This document shows, piece after piece, positions 35,961 through 43,741 of a stretch of DNA of 64,000 nucleotides. The translations under genes and the position numbers were made by a program. Under the pieces are notes generated by a model. It saw nothing but the letters and a program-made list of their open reading frames with translations. It made no database searches and was not told the DNA's origin. The stretch spans positions 620,001 through 684,000 of the forward strand of contig JAESIW010000210.1 in assembly GCA_016802295.1 (NCBI GenBank), given 5' to 3'. Each line of letters starts with the position of its first letter. Position 1 is the stretch's first letter. This DNA comes from Brachionus rotundiformis (taxonomy: Eukaryota > Rotifera > Eurotatoria > Ploima > Brachionidae).

Positions 35961-36845
35961 TTATTTTAAATTTTTTTGTAAACTTTTAATTATATTAGTA
36001 TATTTAAAAATAAAGCCGGCTTGCTTTAAGTTGTTTGGTTTTGCTTTAACACTGCTTAGTAAAAGTTCGGTACCCATTTGCCCAAACATTAGTTTAACCA
36101 AAAATTTAGGCAAATAAAAATATACTTTGCGGTTTAACTGCCTTGCACTTAAATGCATTAAATTGTGCAAACTAACCAAACCCGCACTAACATTATATAC
36201 TCCACTTAAATTATGCTGTATTATAAAGTTAATGGCGTTGCAAACATCGGTAATATCTACCCAACTTATGTGTTGCTTGCCTTTACCAAAAATTACCCCT
36301 AAGCAATTTTTTATGGCAAATTTTATTGGTGGTAAAAAGCCTTTATTACCTAACACTACGCCTAGCCTAATAATAGCAAGATTAGTAGATATTGCGGGGT
36401 TTTTGTTAATTTGTTGGGCGGTTTTTTCCCACAGGCTACACAAATAGCTAGAAAAACTACTGTAACTAATTGCACTTACTGGGTTTTCGGTAATATTATT
36501 ATTTAAGTATACACCAACAGCAGAAGCACTTATTAACAAACTAGGTTTAACCTTGGCGTTATTAATATAGTTAACCACTTGTTGCGTTGTGGATATTCTG
36601 CTACTAACTAATTGCGTTTTTATAAAACTAAACCAATAAGTATTTAAAGATTTACCCGCTAAGTTAACAATAACATTAAAATTAACTTTACAATTTTGCA
36701 AGGTTGTTAAATAATGCACCCCTGCAACTTGTTTTTTAGGGTTAAGTTTTCTGGTTAAAATATAAACACTATAATTTTGTTGTAAAAATAATTTTACTAA
36801 GTTGCTACCTATAAAGCCTGTACCACCCGTTATAAGAATTTTCAT
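35961..36845 (-). CDS. NAD-dependent epimerase, TIGR01777 family
   Basis: 294-aa short-chain dehydrogenase-like protein. The Rossmann start is ILITGGTGFIGSNLV (residues 3-17), with NLAGKSLNTYWFSF, LISASAVGVYLN and VRLGVVLG-like IIRLGVVLGNKG. The C-terminal DUF1731 region ends in LKQAGFIFKY. E. coli YfcH is the model member, substrate unknown. It is in a minus-strand run with the lipocalin gene upstream. Confidence 0.9.
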   Translation of the reverse strand: MKILITGGTGFIGSNLVKLFLQQNYSVYILTRKLNPKKQVAGVHYLTTLQNCKVNFNVIVNLAGKSLNTYWFSFIKTQLVSSRISTTQQVVNYINNAKVKPSLLISASAVGVYLNNNITENPVSAISYSSFSSYLCSLWEKTAQQINKNPAISTNLAIIRLGVVLGNKGFLPPIKFAIKNCLGVIFGKGKQHISWVDITDVCNAINFIIQHNLSGVYNVSAGLVSLHNLMHLSARQLNRKVYFYLPKFLVKLMFGQMGTELLLSSVKAKPNNLKQAGFIFKYTNIIKSLQKNLK

Positions 36846-36859
36846 TGTTTACATTTAAG

Positions 36860-37366
36860 TTATTGTGTGTGTTGTGTATAATGTAAATCGGTAATATCAA
36901 AACCAAACTCTTCTACTTTGTTTACTAGTTCGTTTTGTTTTTGTGTAGAAATGTGTGGCGTACGAGCTAAAACCCAAACATAATCTAAATTACCAGAATC
37001 CACTATTGCGTATTGGTAATCATTATCTACATAAAGCACCCTGTAGCCAATAGAAAAAACCCAAAACACAGTTACTTTAAAGTCTGCAATATTGTTAGTT
37101 TGCTTAAATTTTGCTACGGTTTTTAGTTTGTTACCTTTGCCTGCTTTATAGCAATAATTTAGTACATCCATACCTTTAGCGTTGGGGGTGTACGTAGCGG
37201 TTACGTTGGTGCAGTTGCGTTCGTAATAATTGTTGGTTCTAATAATTTCGTACCATTGGCCGGCGTATTTATTAACATTAAAATTACTAACAGGCTTGTT
37301 AACTGTTGTACTAGCAAAATTTAAAGATAGTGTAACACAAAACAAAATAATGATTTTTTTTAGCAT
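36860..37366 (-). CDS. Lipocalin family protein (Blc-like)
   Basis: 168-aa exported protein with an N-terminal signal peptide (ILFCVTLSLNFAS), not a lipobox, so periplasmic or secreted. The lipocalin SCR1 motif NKYAGQWYEI is near residue 34, with RNCTNVTATY after it. YAIVDSGNLDYVWVLARTP is the conserved SCR3-like stretch of bacterial Blc proteins. It probably binds fatty acids or lysophospholipids in envelope repair. Confidence 0.9.
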   Translation of the reverse strand: MLKKIIILFCVTLSLNFASTTVNKPVSNFNVNKYAGQWYEIIRTNNYYERNCTNVTATYTPNAKGMDVLNYCYKAGKGNKLKTVAKFKQTNNIADFKVTVFWVFSIGYRVLYVDNDYQYAIVDSGNLDYVWVLARTPHISTQKQNELVNKVEEFGFDITDLHYTQHTQ

Positions 37367-37475
37367 ATAATTACCTTAATTTTAGTTATTAATTTATTAT
37401 TGTACGCAAACAAGATAACACACTTATAGCTAAGCTATAGCCACTTACAATTATAACAAAACTTTACACTAAAAG

Positions 37476-38822
37476 CTACATTAGAGTATCCTTATATTTT
37501 TGCTGAGCTATTTTTGCGGTTTTGGTGCTATCTACTATGGGGCTTATGTTATAATTAGCGGGTAGCCATTTGTTTATGTATTCTTGGGTGGCATCGAACT
37601 TATTTTGTTGTAGTTGCGGGTTAAAGATTCTAAAATACGGAGCAGAATCTAAGCCACTACCAAAAACCCACTGCCAAGAAAACGCATTTACTACACTATC
37701 GGCATCTACTAGTGTATTAAAAAACCATTGCTCGCCCAAACGCCAATTAATATGTAGATTTTTTATTAAAAAACTAGCGGTTATCATGCGTACTCGGTTA
37801 TGCATATAACCCGTTTGGTAAAGTTGTTGCATACCGGCATCTACAATTGCAACGCCAGTTTGTGCGGTTTGCCATTTTTTTAAAAACACTGGGTTGTCTT
37901 CCCATTTAAAATTAGCGTATAGTGGTTTAATTTCTTGTGTAAATAAATTGTTATAGTTGTTGTAGCTGTAGTAGGCAAATTCTCGCCATAGTAATTCTAA
38001 TACAAACTGATTACTTAAATTATTAGCTATGGTGTAATTATTAGCCAGTATAAAGGCGGTTCTAATACTTAATAACCCTGTATTTAAATAGGCAGATATA
38101 TTAGCGGTGCCGTTTAAAGCCATATAATTACGGTTGGTGGCATAATGTTGTAAATTATTATTAACAAAGTTGGTGTAGTTTTTTAGTATGGTTTCTTGGT
38201 TAAAAGTATAATGTTTAGCTATTTGTTGGTGCCAATTACCTTGATTAACCGGTAATAAATTAAGCTGGCTAAAACACAATGCATTAGTATCGGTTAAAGC
38301 GTTTATACTGCTAACCGTTTTAGCCTGCTGTACAGTGTTAGCATAATTAAGTGCACTTTTGGCGTAATGGCTAAACACTTTAAAATGTTCGCCTGCATTG
38401 TTAAGTATATTTTGTTGCTGTATAAATAGTAGTTTATCGTTAATTTGGGTAAATTTTATATTGGTAAGATTTTCTGTTAAATGCTTAAAAACGTTATTAT
38501 TATAAGTATTGCTATAAATTACATTGCTACAATTAAATTTACTGGCTAAAGTTTGTACTATATTAGTATATTGTGCAATATTATTAGCAATATAGCAATT
38601 TAGCTTAGCGTTAAATTTTTTTAAATTATTAGTAAACTGTTGCAAAACATTATACAAAAATACATTATAAGCCTGCGGAATAGTATTATTAGCATAATTA
38701 TTATACTGAATATACACTAAAACTACTTGGCTGTAGTTACTACAAGCATGGTATAACGTTAAATTATCGTACAATCTAAAATTATTATTTAAAATTACTA
38801 TAGCAGTAGAATTATTTTGCAT
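37476..38822 (-). CDS. phrB: Deoxyribodipyrimidine photolyase
   Basis: 448-aa light-dependent repair enzyme for pyrimidine dimers. The N-terminal antenna-binding domain begins IVILNNNFRLYDN. The FAD domain has ELLWREFAYYS, the conserved MHNRVRMITASFLIKNL and HINWRLGEQWFFNTLVDAD, and NAFSWQWVFGSGLDSAPYFRIFNP. All are hallmark photolyase stretches. The start is set at ATG 38822, preceded by AGGGG; an upstream start at 38867 would add a hydrophobic extension not seen in photolyases. Confidence 0.94.
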   Translation of the reverse strand: MQNNSTAIVILNNNFRLYDNLTLYHACSNYSQVVLVYIQYNNYANNTIPQAYNVFLYNVLQQFTNNLKKFNAKLNCYIANNIAQYTNIVQTLASKFNCSNVIYSNTYNNNVFKHLTENLTNIKFTQINDKLLFIQQQNILNNAGEHFKVFSHYAKSALNYANTVQQAKTVSSINALTDTNALCFSQLNLLPVNQGNWHQQIAKHYTFNQETILKNYTNFVNNNLQHYATNRNYMALNGTANISAYLNTGLLSIRTAFILANNYTIANNLSNQFVLELLWREFAYYSYNNYNNLFTQEIKPLYANFKWEDNPVFLKKWQTAQTGVAIVDAGMQQLYQTGYMHNRVRMITASFLIKNLHINWRLGEQWFFNTLVDADSVVNAFSWQWVFGSGLDSAPYFRIFNPQLQQNKFDATQEYINKWLPANYNISPIVDSTKTAKIAQQKYKDTLM

Positions 38823-38917
38823 TACAAAAGCCCCTATTAAAACAACGTTTATTAGTAATAATAGCACATTTCTATAAAAAACATATTAGTTAAAAAAAGC
38901 AAATACAAAACTATAAA

Positions 38918-38946
38918 TTGCATTTTGTAATTAAAAAGAGTATAAC
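38918..38946 (+). promoter_or_regulatory. Promoter for the 57-residue peptide gene
   Basis: TTGCAT (38918-38923) and TATAAC (38941-38946) have 17-bp spacing, 53 bp upstream of ATG 39000. The same TTGCAT hexamer recurs ahead of pilin-like genes downstream. Confidence 0.55.
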
Positions 38947-38999
38947 TATGTATAACTATAATTATACAATATTAAGCATTAATATAAAAGGCAAAACCA

Positions 39000-39173
39000 A
39001 TGAAAAATTTTATTTATACATTATTAGTATTACTAACTACAGCAAGTATAACTTACGCCAATCACCCTAGTGCTCATCCGCTAAGATTTGCTGTTCCGCT
39101 AAGCATTTTAGGGCTTGTTGTTGTGGCAATAGTTTACATACTAATAAAGCTAAATACAAAAAAAAACAAATAA
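39000..39173 (+). CDS. Small exported membrane peptide, unknown
   Basis: 57 codons, ATG 39000 to TAA 39171-39173. The N-terminus MKNFIYTLLVLLTTASITYA is a good signal peptide with likely cleavage before NHPSAHPLR. A second hydrophobic segment follows (VPLSILGLVVVAIVYILI), then a Lys/Asn end. So the mature peptide would be about 37 residues, anchored by its C-terminal helix. It has its own promoter and a terminator 40 bp downstream, arguing for a real gene. No homologue is recognised. It lies just upstream of the DUF4402 locus and may or may not belong to it. Confidence 0.6.
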   Translation: MKNFIYTLLVLLTTASITYANHPSAHPLRFAVPLSILGLVVVAIVYILIKLNTKKNK

Positions 39174-39212
39174 AATAAACATTTTAACACACCAATATAC
39201 TTAATAATTAAC

Positions 39213-39254
39213 CCTGCTGTTTTACAATAAAGCCAAGTAATAGCAGGTTTTTTT
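39213..39254 (+). terminator. Terminator after the small peptide gene
   Basis: CCTGCTGTT (39213-39221) pairs with AATAGCAGG (39239-39247, one G-U pair), followed by TTTTTTT. Confidence 0.7.
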
Positions 39255-39432
39255 ATAAAAAATATTATACGTTTACACACTAAAATGCAACCACTAAGCG
39301 AATCGCAAAACCACAAAGCGTTAACAAAAAGTTAATGTTTTACATGTTGTTTTATTAACAAGCCCTACCACCTAAAAGCCTTGCAAAACAAAGATTTTTT
39401 AACTGTTAAAAAATTAAACAAACATGTTGTAA

Positions 39433-39473
39433 AAACTTTTAGTTGCATTTTTTAAAAAAAAGTATACTATAAA
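39433..39473 (+). promoter_or_regulatory. Promoter region of the pilin array
   Basis: AAACTTTTAG-TTGCATTTTTT (39433-39453) contains TTGCAT at 39443. Candidate -10 boxes are TATACT (39463, 14 bp spacing) and TATAAA (39468, 19 bp), neither ideal. The element matches 43669-43689 at 20 of 21 bases. Confidence 0.45.
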
Positions 39474-39546
39474 GATATATATTTTTAAAACAACAAAAGA
39501 AAAAAAATATATAATTTTTATTAATTTTAAATAAGGATAGTTTACA

Positions 39547-40029
39547 ATGAAAAAAAGTTTAATTTTATTTGCCGCAGGTTTATTAGCAACTGCTGGCGTG
39601 GCTAATGCAGCAACCTTTACTGCTAATGCTAGTGCTAATTTAATTACAGGTTTAAGCGTTAACGAAGATACTGCTTTAAACTTTGGTAAAATTTCTATTG
39701 GTGCGGCAGAAAGTGTTATTACGTTAACTAATGCTGGGGTATCTGTAACTTCTGGCGATGCTACACACCATGGCGAAAGTGCAATGGGTGCTTTTACATT
39801 AATTGGAGATGGTAGCCACGCTTTAGGTGCGATAACTGTAGCTGCTAGTGGAACTTTAACCGATGGTACTAATACATTAAATGCTACTTATGCTTTAGAC
39901 GGTACTGCCCCTAATGTTTTAGACGGAGCAGGTGAAGCTACTTTTAACGTAGTTGGTACTTTAACCATACCTGTTGGTGCGGTTGCTGGTGCTTACACTG
40001 GTACTTACGAAATAACTTACAGCTATTAA
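39547..40029 (+). CDS. DUF4402 pilin-like protein 1
   Basis: 160-aa exported protein, probably the major subunit of a chaperone-usher fibre. It has a signal peptide MKKSLILFAAGLLATAGVANA. The mature DUF4402 beta sandwich has LNFGKISIG, VTSGDATHHGESAMGAF, a central TLTDGTNTLNATYALDG, and the C-terminal YTGTYEITYSY, which resembles the aromatic beta-zipper end of pilins. The GGATAG leader AAGGATAGTTTACA is shared with genes 2 and 3. A terminator-like hairpin follows, so it should be made in excess over the downstream paralogues. Confidence 0.85.
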   Translation: MKKSLILFAAGLLATAGVANAATFTANASANLITGLSVNEDTALNFGKISIGAAESVITLTNAGVSVTSGDATHHGESAMGAFTLIGDGSHALGAITVAASGTLTDGTNTLNATYALDGTAPNVLDGAGEATFNVVGTLTIPVGAVAGAYTGTYEITYSY

Positions 40030-40092
40030 TATAAGCTATAAAGTAAATTTATAAAGTAAAAAATTAGGTGGTTTGTATAAAATTGTAATAAT
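39988..40092 (+). repeat. 105-bp direct repeat, copy 1
   Basis: Identical to 40590-40694. It spans the last 14 codons of pilin gene 1 and the following intergenic region including the left arm of the hairpin. Confidence 0.85.
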
Positions 40093-40115
40093 CTAAATAC
40101 AAGCCACCTTTTTTT
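40066..40115 (+). terminator. Hairpin between pilin genes 1 and 2
   Basis: AGGTGGTTTGTAT (40066-40078) pairs with ATACAAGCCACCT (40097-40109, one G-U), followed by seven T. Placed inside the array, it probably acts as a partial terminator. Confidence 0.7.
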
Positions 40116-40136
40116 ATAAAATAAGGATAGTTTACA

Positions 40137-40631
40137 ATGAAAAAAAATATAATTTTATTTATTGCCGGTTTGTTAGCAATTGTTGGTGTAGTTAAAGCAG
40201 AAACAACCAACGGTACTGCAGGTGCTAACATAGTAATAGATTTAAGTATTAGCGAAAATACTGCTTTAAGCTTTGGTAGTATTATACTAGGCACACAAGA
40301 AAGTGTTGTGGCGTTTGGTTCTGGAGCAGTCACAACAGCTTTAGGCGTAGTCTCCGGAGATGCAACTTTAAACGGATCTTCAATCCTAGGAACATTTATT
40401 TTAACTGGAGAGCCGAACCAAGCTTTAGCAACAATAACTGTTTCTAGCTCTGGAACATTAAATAATGGACCTAATGTATTAAACGCAACGTATAGTACGC
40501 GTGGCATTATACCTACTGAGTTAAACCAATCTGGTAAAGAAACTTTTGCGGTAGGTGGTACTTTAACAATACCTGCTGGTGCGGTTGCCGGTGCTTACAC
40601 TGGTACTTACGAAATAACTTACAGCTATTAA
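40137..40631 (+). CDS. DUF4402 pilin-like protein 2
   Basis: 164-aa paralogue of protein 1. The signal peptide is nearly the same (IILFIAGLLAIVGVVKA) and the end is identical, AGAYTGTYEITYSY. The middle differs strongly (VAFGSGAVTTALGVVSGDAT, ITVSSSGTLNNGPNVLNAT). Line 40321-40380 counts 29 of 60 G+C, above most neighbours. It has the same GGATAG leader and is followed by a second copy of the hairpin. The pattern of conserved ends and a divergent core suggests duplication with recombination. Confidence 0.85.
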   Translation: MKKNIILFIAGLLAIVGVVKAETTNGTAGANIVIDLSISENTALSFGSIILGTQESVVAFGSGAVTTALGVVSGDATLNGSSILGTFILTGEPNQALATITVSSSGTLNNGPNVLNATYSTRGIIPTELNQSGKETFAVGGTLTIPAGAVAGAYTGTYEITYSY

Positions 40632-40694
40632 TATAAGCTATAAAGTAAATTTATAAAGTAAAAAATTAGGTGGTTTGTATAAAATTGTAATAAT
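40590..40694 (+). repeat. 105-bp direct repeat, copy 2
   Basis: Identical to 39988-40092, covering the end of pilin gene 2 and its downstream hairpin region. Confidence 0.85.
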
Positions 40695-40716
40695 TTAAAC
40701 ACAAATCACCTTTTTT
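40668..40716 (+). terminator. Hairpin between pilin genes 2 and 3
   Basis: AGGTGGTTTGT (40668-40678) pairs with ACAAATCACCT (40701-40711, one G-U), then six T. It is a weaker version of the hairpin after gene 1. Confidence 0.65.
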
Positions 40717-40747
40717 ATAAAAAATATATAATAAAGGATAGTTTACA

Positions 40748-41233
40748 ATGAAACAAAATATAATTTTATTTATTACTGGTTTGTTAGCAACTGCCAGTAT
40801 AACTGGGGCGGCCAACACCAACGGTACATCTGGGGCAACATTATCTGCAGAATTAACCATAGAAGAAACAACATCTTTAAGCTTTGGTAAGGTAGAAAAA
40901 GGCACAACAGATAGTGTTATTAGCCTAAATAGCGATGGTAGTGCAACAGTTAGCTCTGGTGATTTTGTGCATCATGGCGGACATTCTAAAGGAGTTTTTA
41001 AGTTAATAGGAGACGCTAACCGTACAGTAAGCACTATAACAGTAGATGCAACTGGAACTTTAACAGATGGATCTAATACTTTAAACGCAACCTATTCTAT
41101 AGACGGCACCCCGCCAGCTACATTAGATAGTACAGGAGAAATGGTTTTTAGTATAATTGGTACTGTAAGTATACCTGCTTCTACGCTTAATAGAAAATAT
41201 ACAGGCACCTATAATATTACTTATAGTTATTAA
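40748..41233 (+). CDS. DUF4402 pilin-like protein 3
   Basis: 161-aa paralogue with signal peptide MKQNIILFITGLLATASITGA. Conserved DUF4402 features are SLSFGKVEKGTTDSVISL, SSGDFVHHGGHSKGVF, ATYSIDGTPPATLD and a C-terminal YTGTYNITYSY. It shares the leader of genes 1 and 2. The stop lies 21 bp from gene 4 with no hairpin between them, so genes 3-5 are one message at a lower level than gene 1. Confidence 0.85.
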   Translation: MKQNIILFITGLLATASITGAANTNGTSGATLSAELTIEETTSLSFGKVEKGTTDSVISLNSDGSATVSSGDFVHHGGHSKGVFKLIGDANRTVSTITVDATGTLTDGSNTLNATYSIDGTPPATLDSTGEMVFSIIGTVSIPASTLNRKYTGTYNITYSY

Positions 41234-41254
41234 ACAAAATAAGGATAAAATACA

Positions 41255-41770
41255 ATGAAAAGTTTTACAAAATTGCTATTATTAACTTTGCTATCTAGTA
41301 TTACTAGTATTGGCTTTATTAACTCTAATGTTATTACAGGATCAAATAAAGAGATTTACCCAGAAATTAGAATGGGTTTGTATAATGTAATATCTATAAC
41401 CGAAAATACTGCTTTAAACTTTGGTAAAATACTTGCTGGGTCTACAGAAAGCGTTGTATCTTTAGCATCAGATGGTACTGCTAGTGTAACATCTGGCAAT
41501 GCGGTACACCAAGGCCAGCAAGCTATTGGCGAGTTTACTTTAACAGGAGACGCCAACCAACCATTTAGGAACTTAAGAGTTGTAGCCACAGGCACTTTAA
41601 CCAATGGCACTACTACATTAAACACAACGTACTCTATACAAGGCACACCACCAACTACCTTAGATGCCACCGGAAACGCTACTTTTAATGTTATAGGTAC
41701 TGTTACTATACCTGCTAACACCCAAGGCGGTAATTATACAGGTACTTATGAAGTTACTTTTTTTTACTAA
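41255..41770 (+). CDS. DUF4402 pilin-like protein 4
   Basis: 171-aa paralogue with a longer N-terminal region before the DUF4402 core (SNVITGSNKEIYPEIRMGLYN). The core ALNFGKILAGSTESVVSL and the tail YTGTYEVTFFY replace the usual ITYSY end. The AAGGATAAAATACA leader is a variant of the array leader. It is probably a minor subunit or adaptor. Confidence 0.8.
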   Translation: MKSFTKLLLLTLLSSITSIGFINSNVITGSNKEIYPEIRMGLYNVISITENTALNFGKILAGSTESVVSLASDGTASVTSGNAVHQGQQAIGEFTLTGDANQPFRNLRVVATGTLTNGTTTLNTTYSIQGTPPTTLDATGNATFNVIGTVTIPANTQGGNYTGTYEVTFFY

Positions 41771-41806
41771 AATAATATTTTAAATAAAAAATAAGGATAT
41801 TTTAAA

Positions 41807-42295
41807 ATGAAAAAATTTATAATTTTAAAACTTTTTACTACTATTACATTTTTAAATATAGCAACAATATATGCAGAAACAAAAACTGCAACCGCAGATA
41901 TTGAAGTTTTTAACACGCTTACCGTAACCCAAAGTAGGCCAATACTGTTTGGTACTATAACTCCGGGTACTGTTGAAAGCAAGGCTGTAACCAACCCAGA
42001 CCCAGGAAGCTTTGGTACATCTTTAGAATACGGCGATGCTATAGTTATAAGTCAAGGCTTTGGAGGGGCTATTACATTTGAAGGAGACCCTGGTATATTA
42101 ATTACAGTTTCTTCGCCCAATAGCGCCACCATAACTAATGGTATAGATACATTAAACGTAAGTATAGACGGAGATACTAGCGTAACCACAAAAGTTGGAT
42201 TAGCTTTTGCTTACTTTAGAGCATCGGTTATAATACCAGCTAATGCATCTTTAGGCTCTTATTACGGTACTTTTTTGGTAAATTACTCTTACTAA
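41807..42295 (+). CDS. DUF4402 pilin-like protein 5
   Basis: 162-aa, more diverged member with a signal peptide ending IATIYA. The core has ILFGTITPGTVESKAVT, YGDAIVISQGFGGAITFEG and the end YYGTFLVNYSY. It keeps the AAGGAT leader. It is the last gene before a strong terminator at 42317, closing the first transcription unit. Confidence 0.78.
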   Translation: MKKFIILKLFTTITFLNIATIYAETKTATADIEVFNTLTVTQSRPILFGTITPGTVESKAVTNPDPGSFGTSLEYGDAIVISQGFGGAITFEGDPGILITVSSPNSATITNGIDTLNVSIDGDTSVTTKVGLAFAYFRASVIIPANASLGSYYGTFLVNYSY

Positions 42296-42316
42296 ATTAA
42301 GCAACTAAACCATTAT

Positions 42317-42358
42317 AACAAGGTAAATTATTAAATTAGTTTGCCTTGTTTTTTTTTA
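42317..42358 (+). terminator. Strong terminator ending pilin unit 1
   Basis: AACAAGGTAAA (42317-42327) pairs with TTTGCCTTGTT (42340-42350, one G-U), followed by eight more T. Confidence 0.8.
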
Positions 42359-42535
42359 CTAAACCAATTAATTAACACAATAGCGAATCTATTTTTTGTT
42401 TTTTTTAATACATACAAGCCAAAAATTTTATAAATCAACTATCTTTGCATTTTAAATACATTACTGCAAAACAATATAAATCTATAAAAAAAACACTTTT
42501 TACTAGCTTAACAAAAACTTTTTTTAAACTTATGG

Positions 42536-42564
42536 TTGATTTTGTGTAGCAAACTATGTATACT
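42536..42564 (+). promoter_or_regulatory. Promoter for pilin gene 6
   Basis: TTGATT (42536-42541) and TATACT (42559-42564) are 17 bp apart, 39 bp ahead of the gene 6 ATG. With the terminator at 42317 it defines a second transcription unit. The rest of 42359-42535 holds nothing recognised. Confidence 0.65.
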
Positions 42565-42602
42565 TAACAGTAGTAGTTTAAAATTAATTTTATTGTTGGC
42601 CA

Positions 42603-43085
42603 ATGCAAAAAATTATTATATTGTTATGCTTATTTTTATATAGTGTTAGCTTTGTTTACAGCACACAGCAAGTAGAAAATTTAAACTCATCTGCAACAAT
42701 TATTGCCCCGCTTACTATAACCGAAGAATCAGAGCAAAGCTTTGGTAACATTATGGTTGGTTCTACCGATACCGTATTTAATTTAAACCATAGTAAAACC
42801 ACAGTAACTTCAGGCAATGGGCAGTATGTTGGCGGTATGAAAATGGGACAATATAAAGTTACAGGGCAACCCAACACAACTGTTTACCTAAGTGTAACCC
42901 CCACTGGTACAATAACATACAACGGCAACACTTTAAATGTAACCTATGCATGGAATCAAACCTACAGATTTATAGATGCAGACGGTAGCATAATTGTAAG
43001 TGAACTAAGCTCTACCCTAACTGTACCCGCTAACTCGCCATCTGGCAACTACACCGGCAACTTTAATATAACCGTTAACTACTAG
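42603..43085 (+). CDS. DUF4402 pilin-like protein 6
   Basis: 160-aa exported protein with signal peptide ending SVSFVYS. DUF4402 features are QSFGNIMVGSTDTVFNL, VTSGNGQYVGGMKMGQYKV and the end YTGNFNITVNY. It has no strong ribosome site (GGCCA before the ATG), unlike genes 1-5. It starts the second unit and is followed by gene 7 after 93 bp. Confidence 0.78.
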   Translation: MQKIIILLCLFLYSVSFVYSTQQVENLNSSATIIAPLTITEESEQSFGNIMVGSTDTVFNLNHSKTTVTSGNGQYVGGMKMGQYKVTGQPNTTVYLSVTPTGTITYNGNTLNVTYAWNQTYRFIDADGSIIVSELSSTLTVPANSPSGNYTGNFNITVNY

Positions 43086-43178
43086 TTTTGCCATATTAAA
43101 AATTATTACTTTACTTAATGTTAACTTTAAGGTTAAAATATAGTTAATTTTTATATATTAAAAGTGGTAAAAAAAACA

Positions 43179-43661
43179 ATGAAAACAAAACTATTTAACA
43201 TAATAGCACTAGTGCTGGCTATGCTTTTAAACACTATTAATGCAGAAAGCGTAAACTTAGATGCATCTATAACCATAAAAACCAACTTAATTTTACAAGA
43301 AGAACAACCGTTAAATTTTGGCATTGTTATAAAACCTAACCAAGAAATAATGGTTAAGCTAACCGAAGATAATTTGTTAAAAGATGCTTCTGGCGGACTT
43401 ATACCAAACGCCAACGCAACCGCAGGCCGTTACAAATTAATTGGTAAACCCAACGCCAATATAAATATTAATGTAGATACTGTAGGTACGCTAGCCAGTG
43501 ATACCGGAGCCCTAAACGCTACTTACAGCATAAGCAACCCACCTAATATGCTAAGTGCTACTGGCGAAGCAGATGTTGTAATTATAGGCTCGGTAAGTAT
43601 TCCTAATAACATAACTACAGGCGTTTATAGCGGTACCTTTACGCTTACATATAGTTACTAG
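43179..43661 (+). CDS. DUF4402 pilin-like protein 7
   Basis: 160 aa from ATG 43179; a GTG at 43164 would add five residues ahead of the signal peptide and is less likely. The signal peptide ends LLNTINA. The core has LNFGIVIKPNQEIMVKL, AGRYKLIGKPNANININV and the end YSGTFTLTYSY. It is more diverged than genes 1-3, consistent with a specialised subunit. Confidence 0.78.
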   Translation: MKTKLFNIIALVLAMLLNTINAESVNLDASITIKTNLILQEEQPLNFGIVIKPNQEIMVKLTEDNLLKDASGGLIPNANATAGRYKLIGKPNANININVDTVGTLASDTGALNATYSISNPPNMLSATGEADVVIIGSVSIPNNITTGVYSGTFTLTYSY

Positions 43662-43668
43662 CTTAAGT

Positions 43669-43689
43669 AAACTTTTGGTTGCATTTTTT
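43669..43689 (+). repeat. Second copy of the 21-bp promoter element
   Basis: AAACTTTTGG-TTGCATTTTTT, differing from 39433-39453 at one position. It includes the -35 hexamer of the gene 8 promoter. Confidence 0.6.
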
Positions 43690-43707
43690 GATGTTTATTG
43701 TTATAAT
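43679..43707 (+). promoter_or_regulatory. Promoter for pilin gene 8
   Basis: TTGCAT (43679-43684) and a perfect TATAAT (43702-43707) are 17 bp apart, 35 bp before ATG 43742. Confidence 0.65.
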
Positions 43708-43741
43708 TGCTTATAATTACAAAATTTAAATAAACAAAATA

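Noticed and set aside
40064..43414. Several minus-strand frames of 70-150 codons across the pilin array
   Set aside because: They are antisense to DUF4402 genes, stay open because of codon composition, and lack ribosome sites or recognisable domains.
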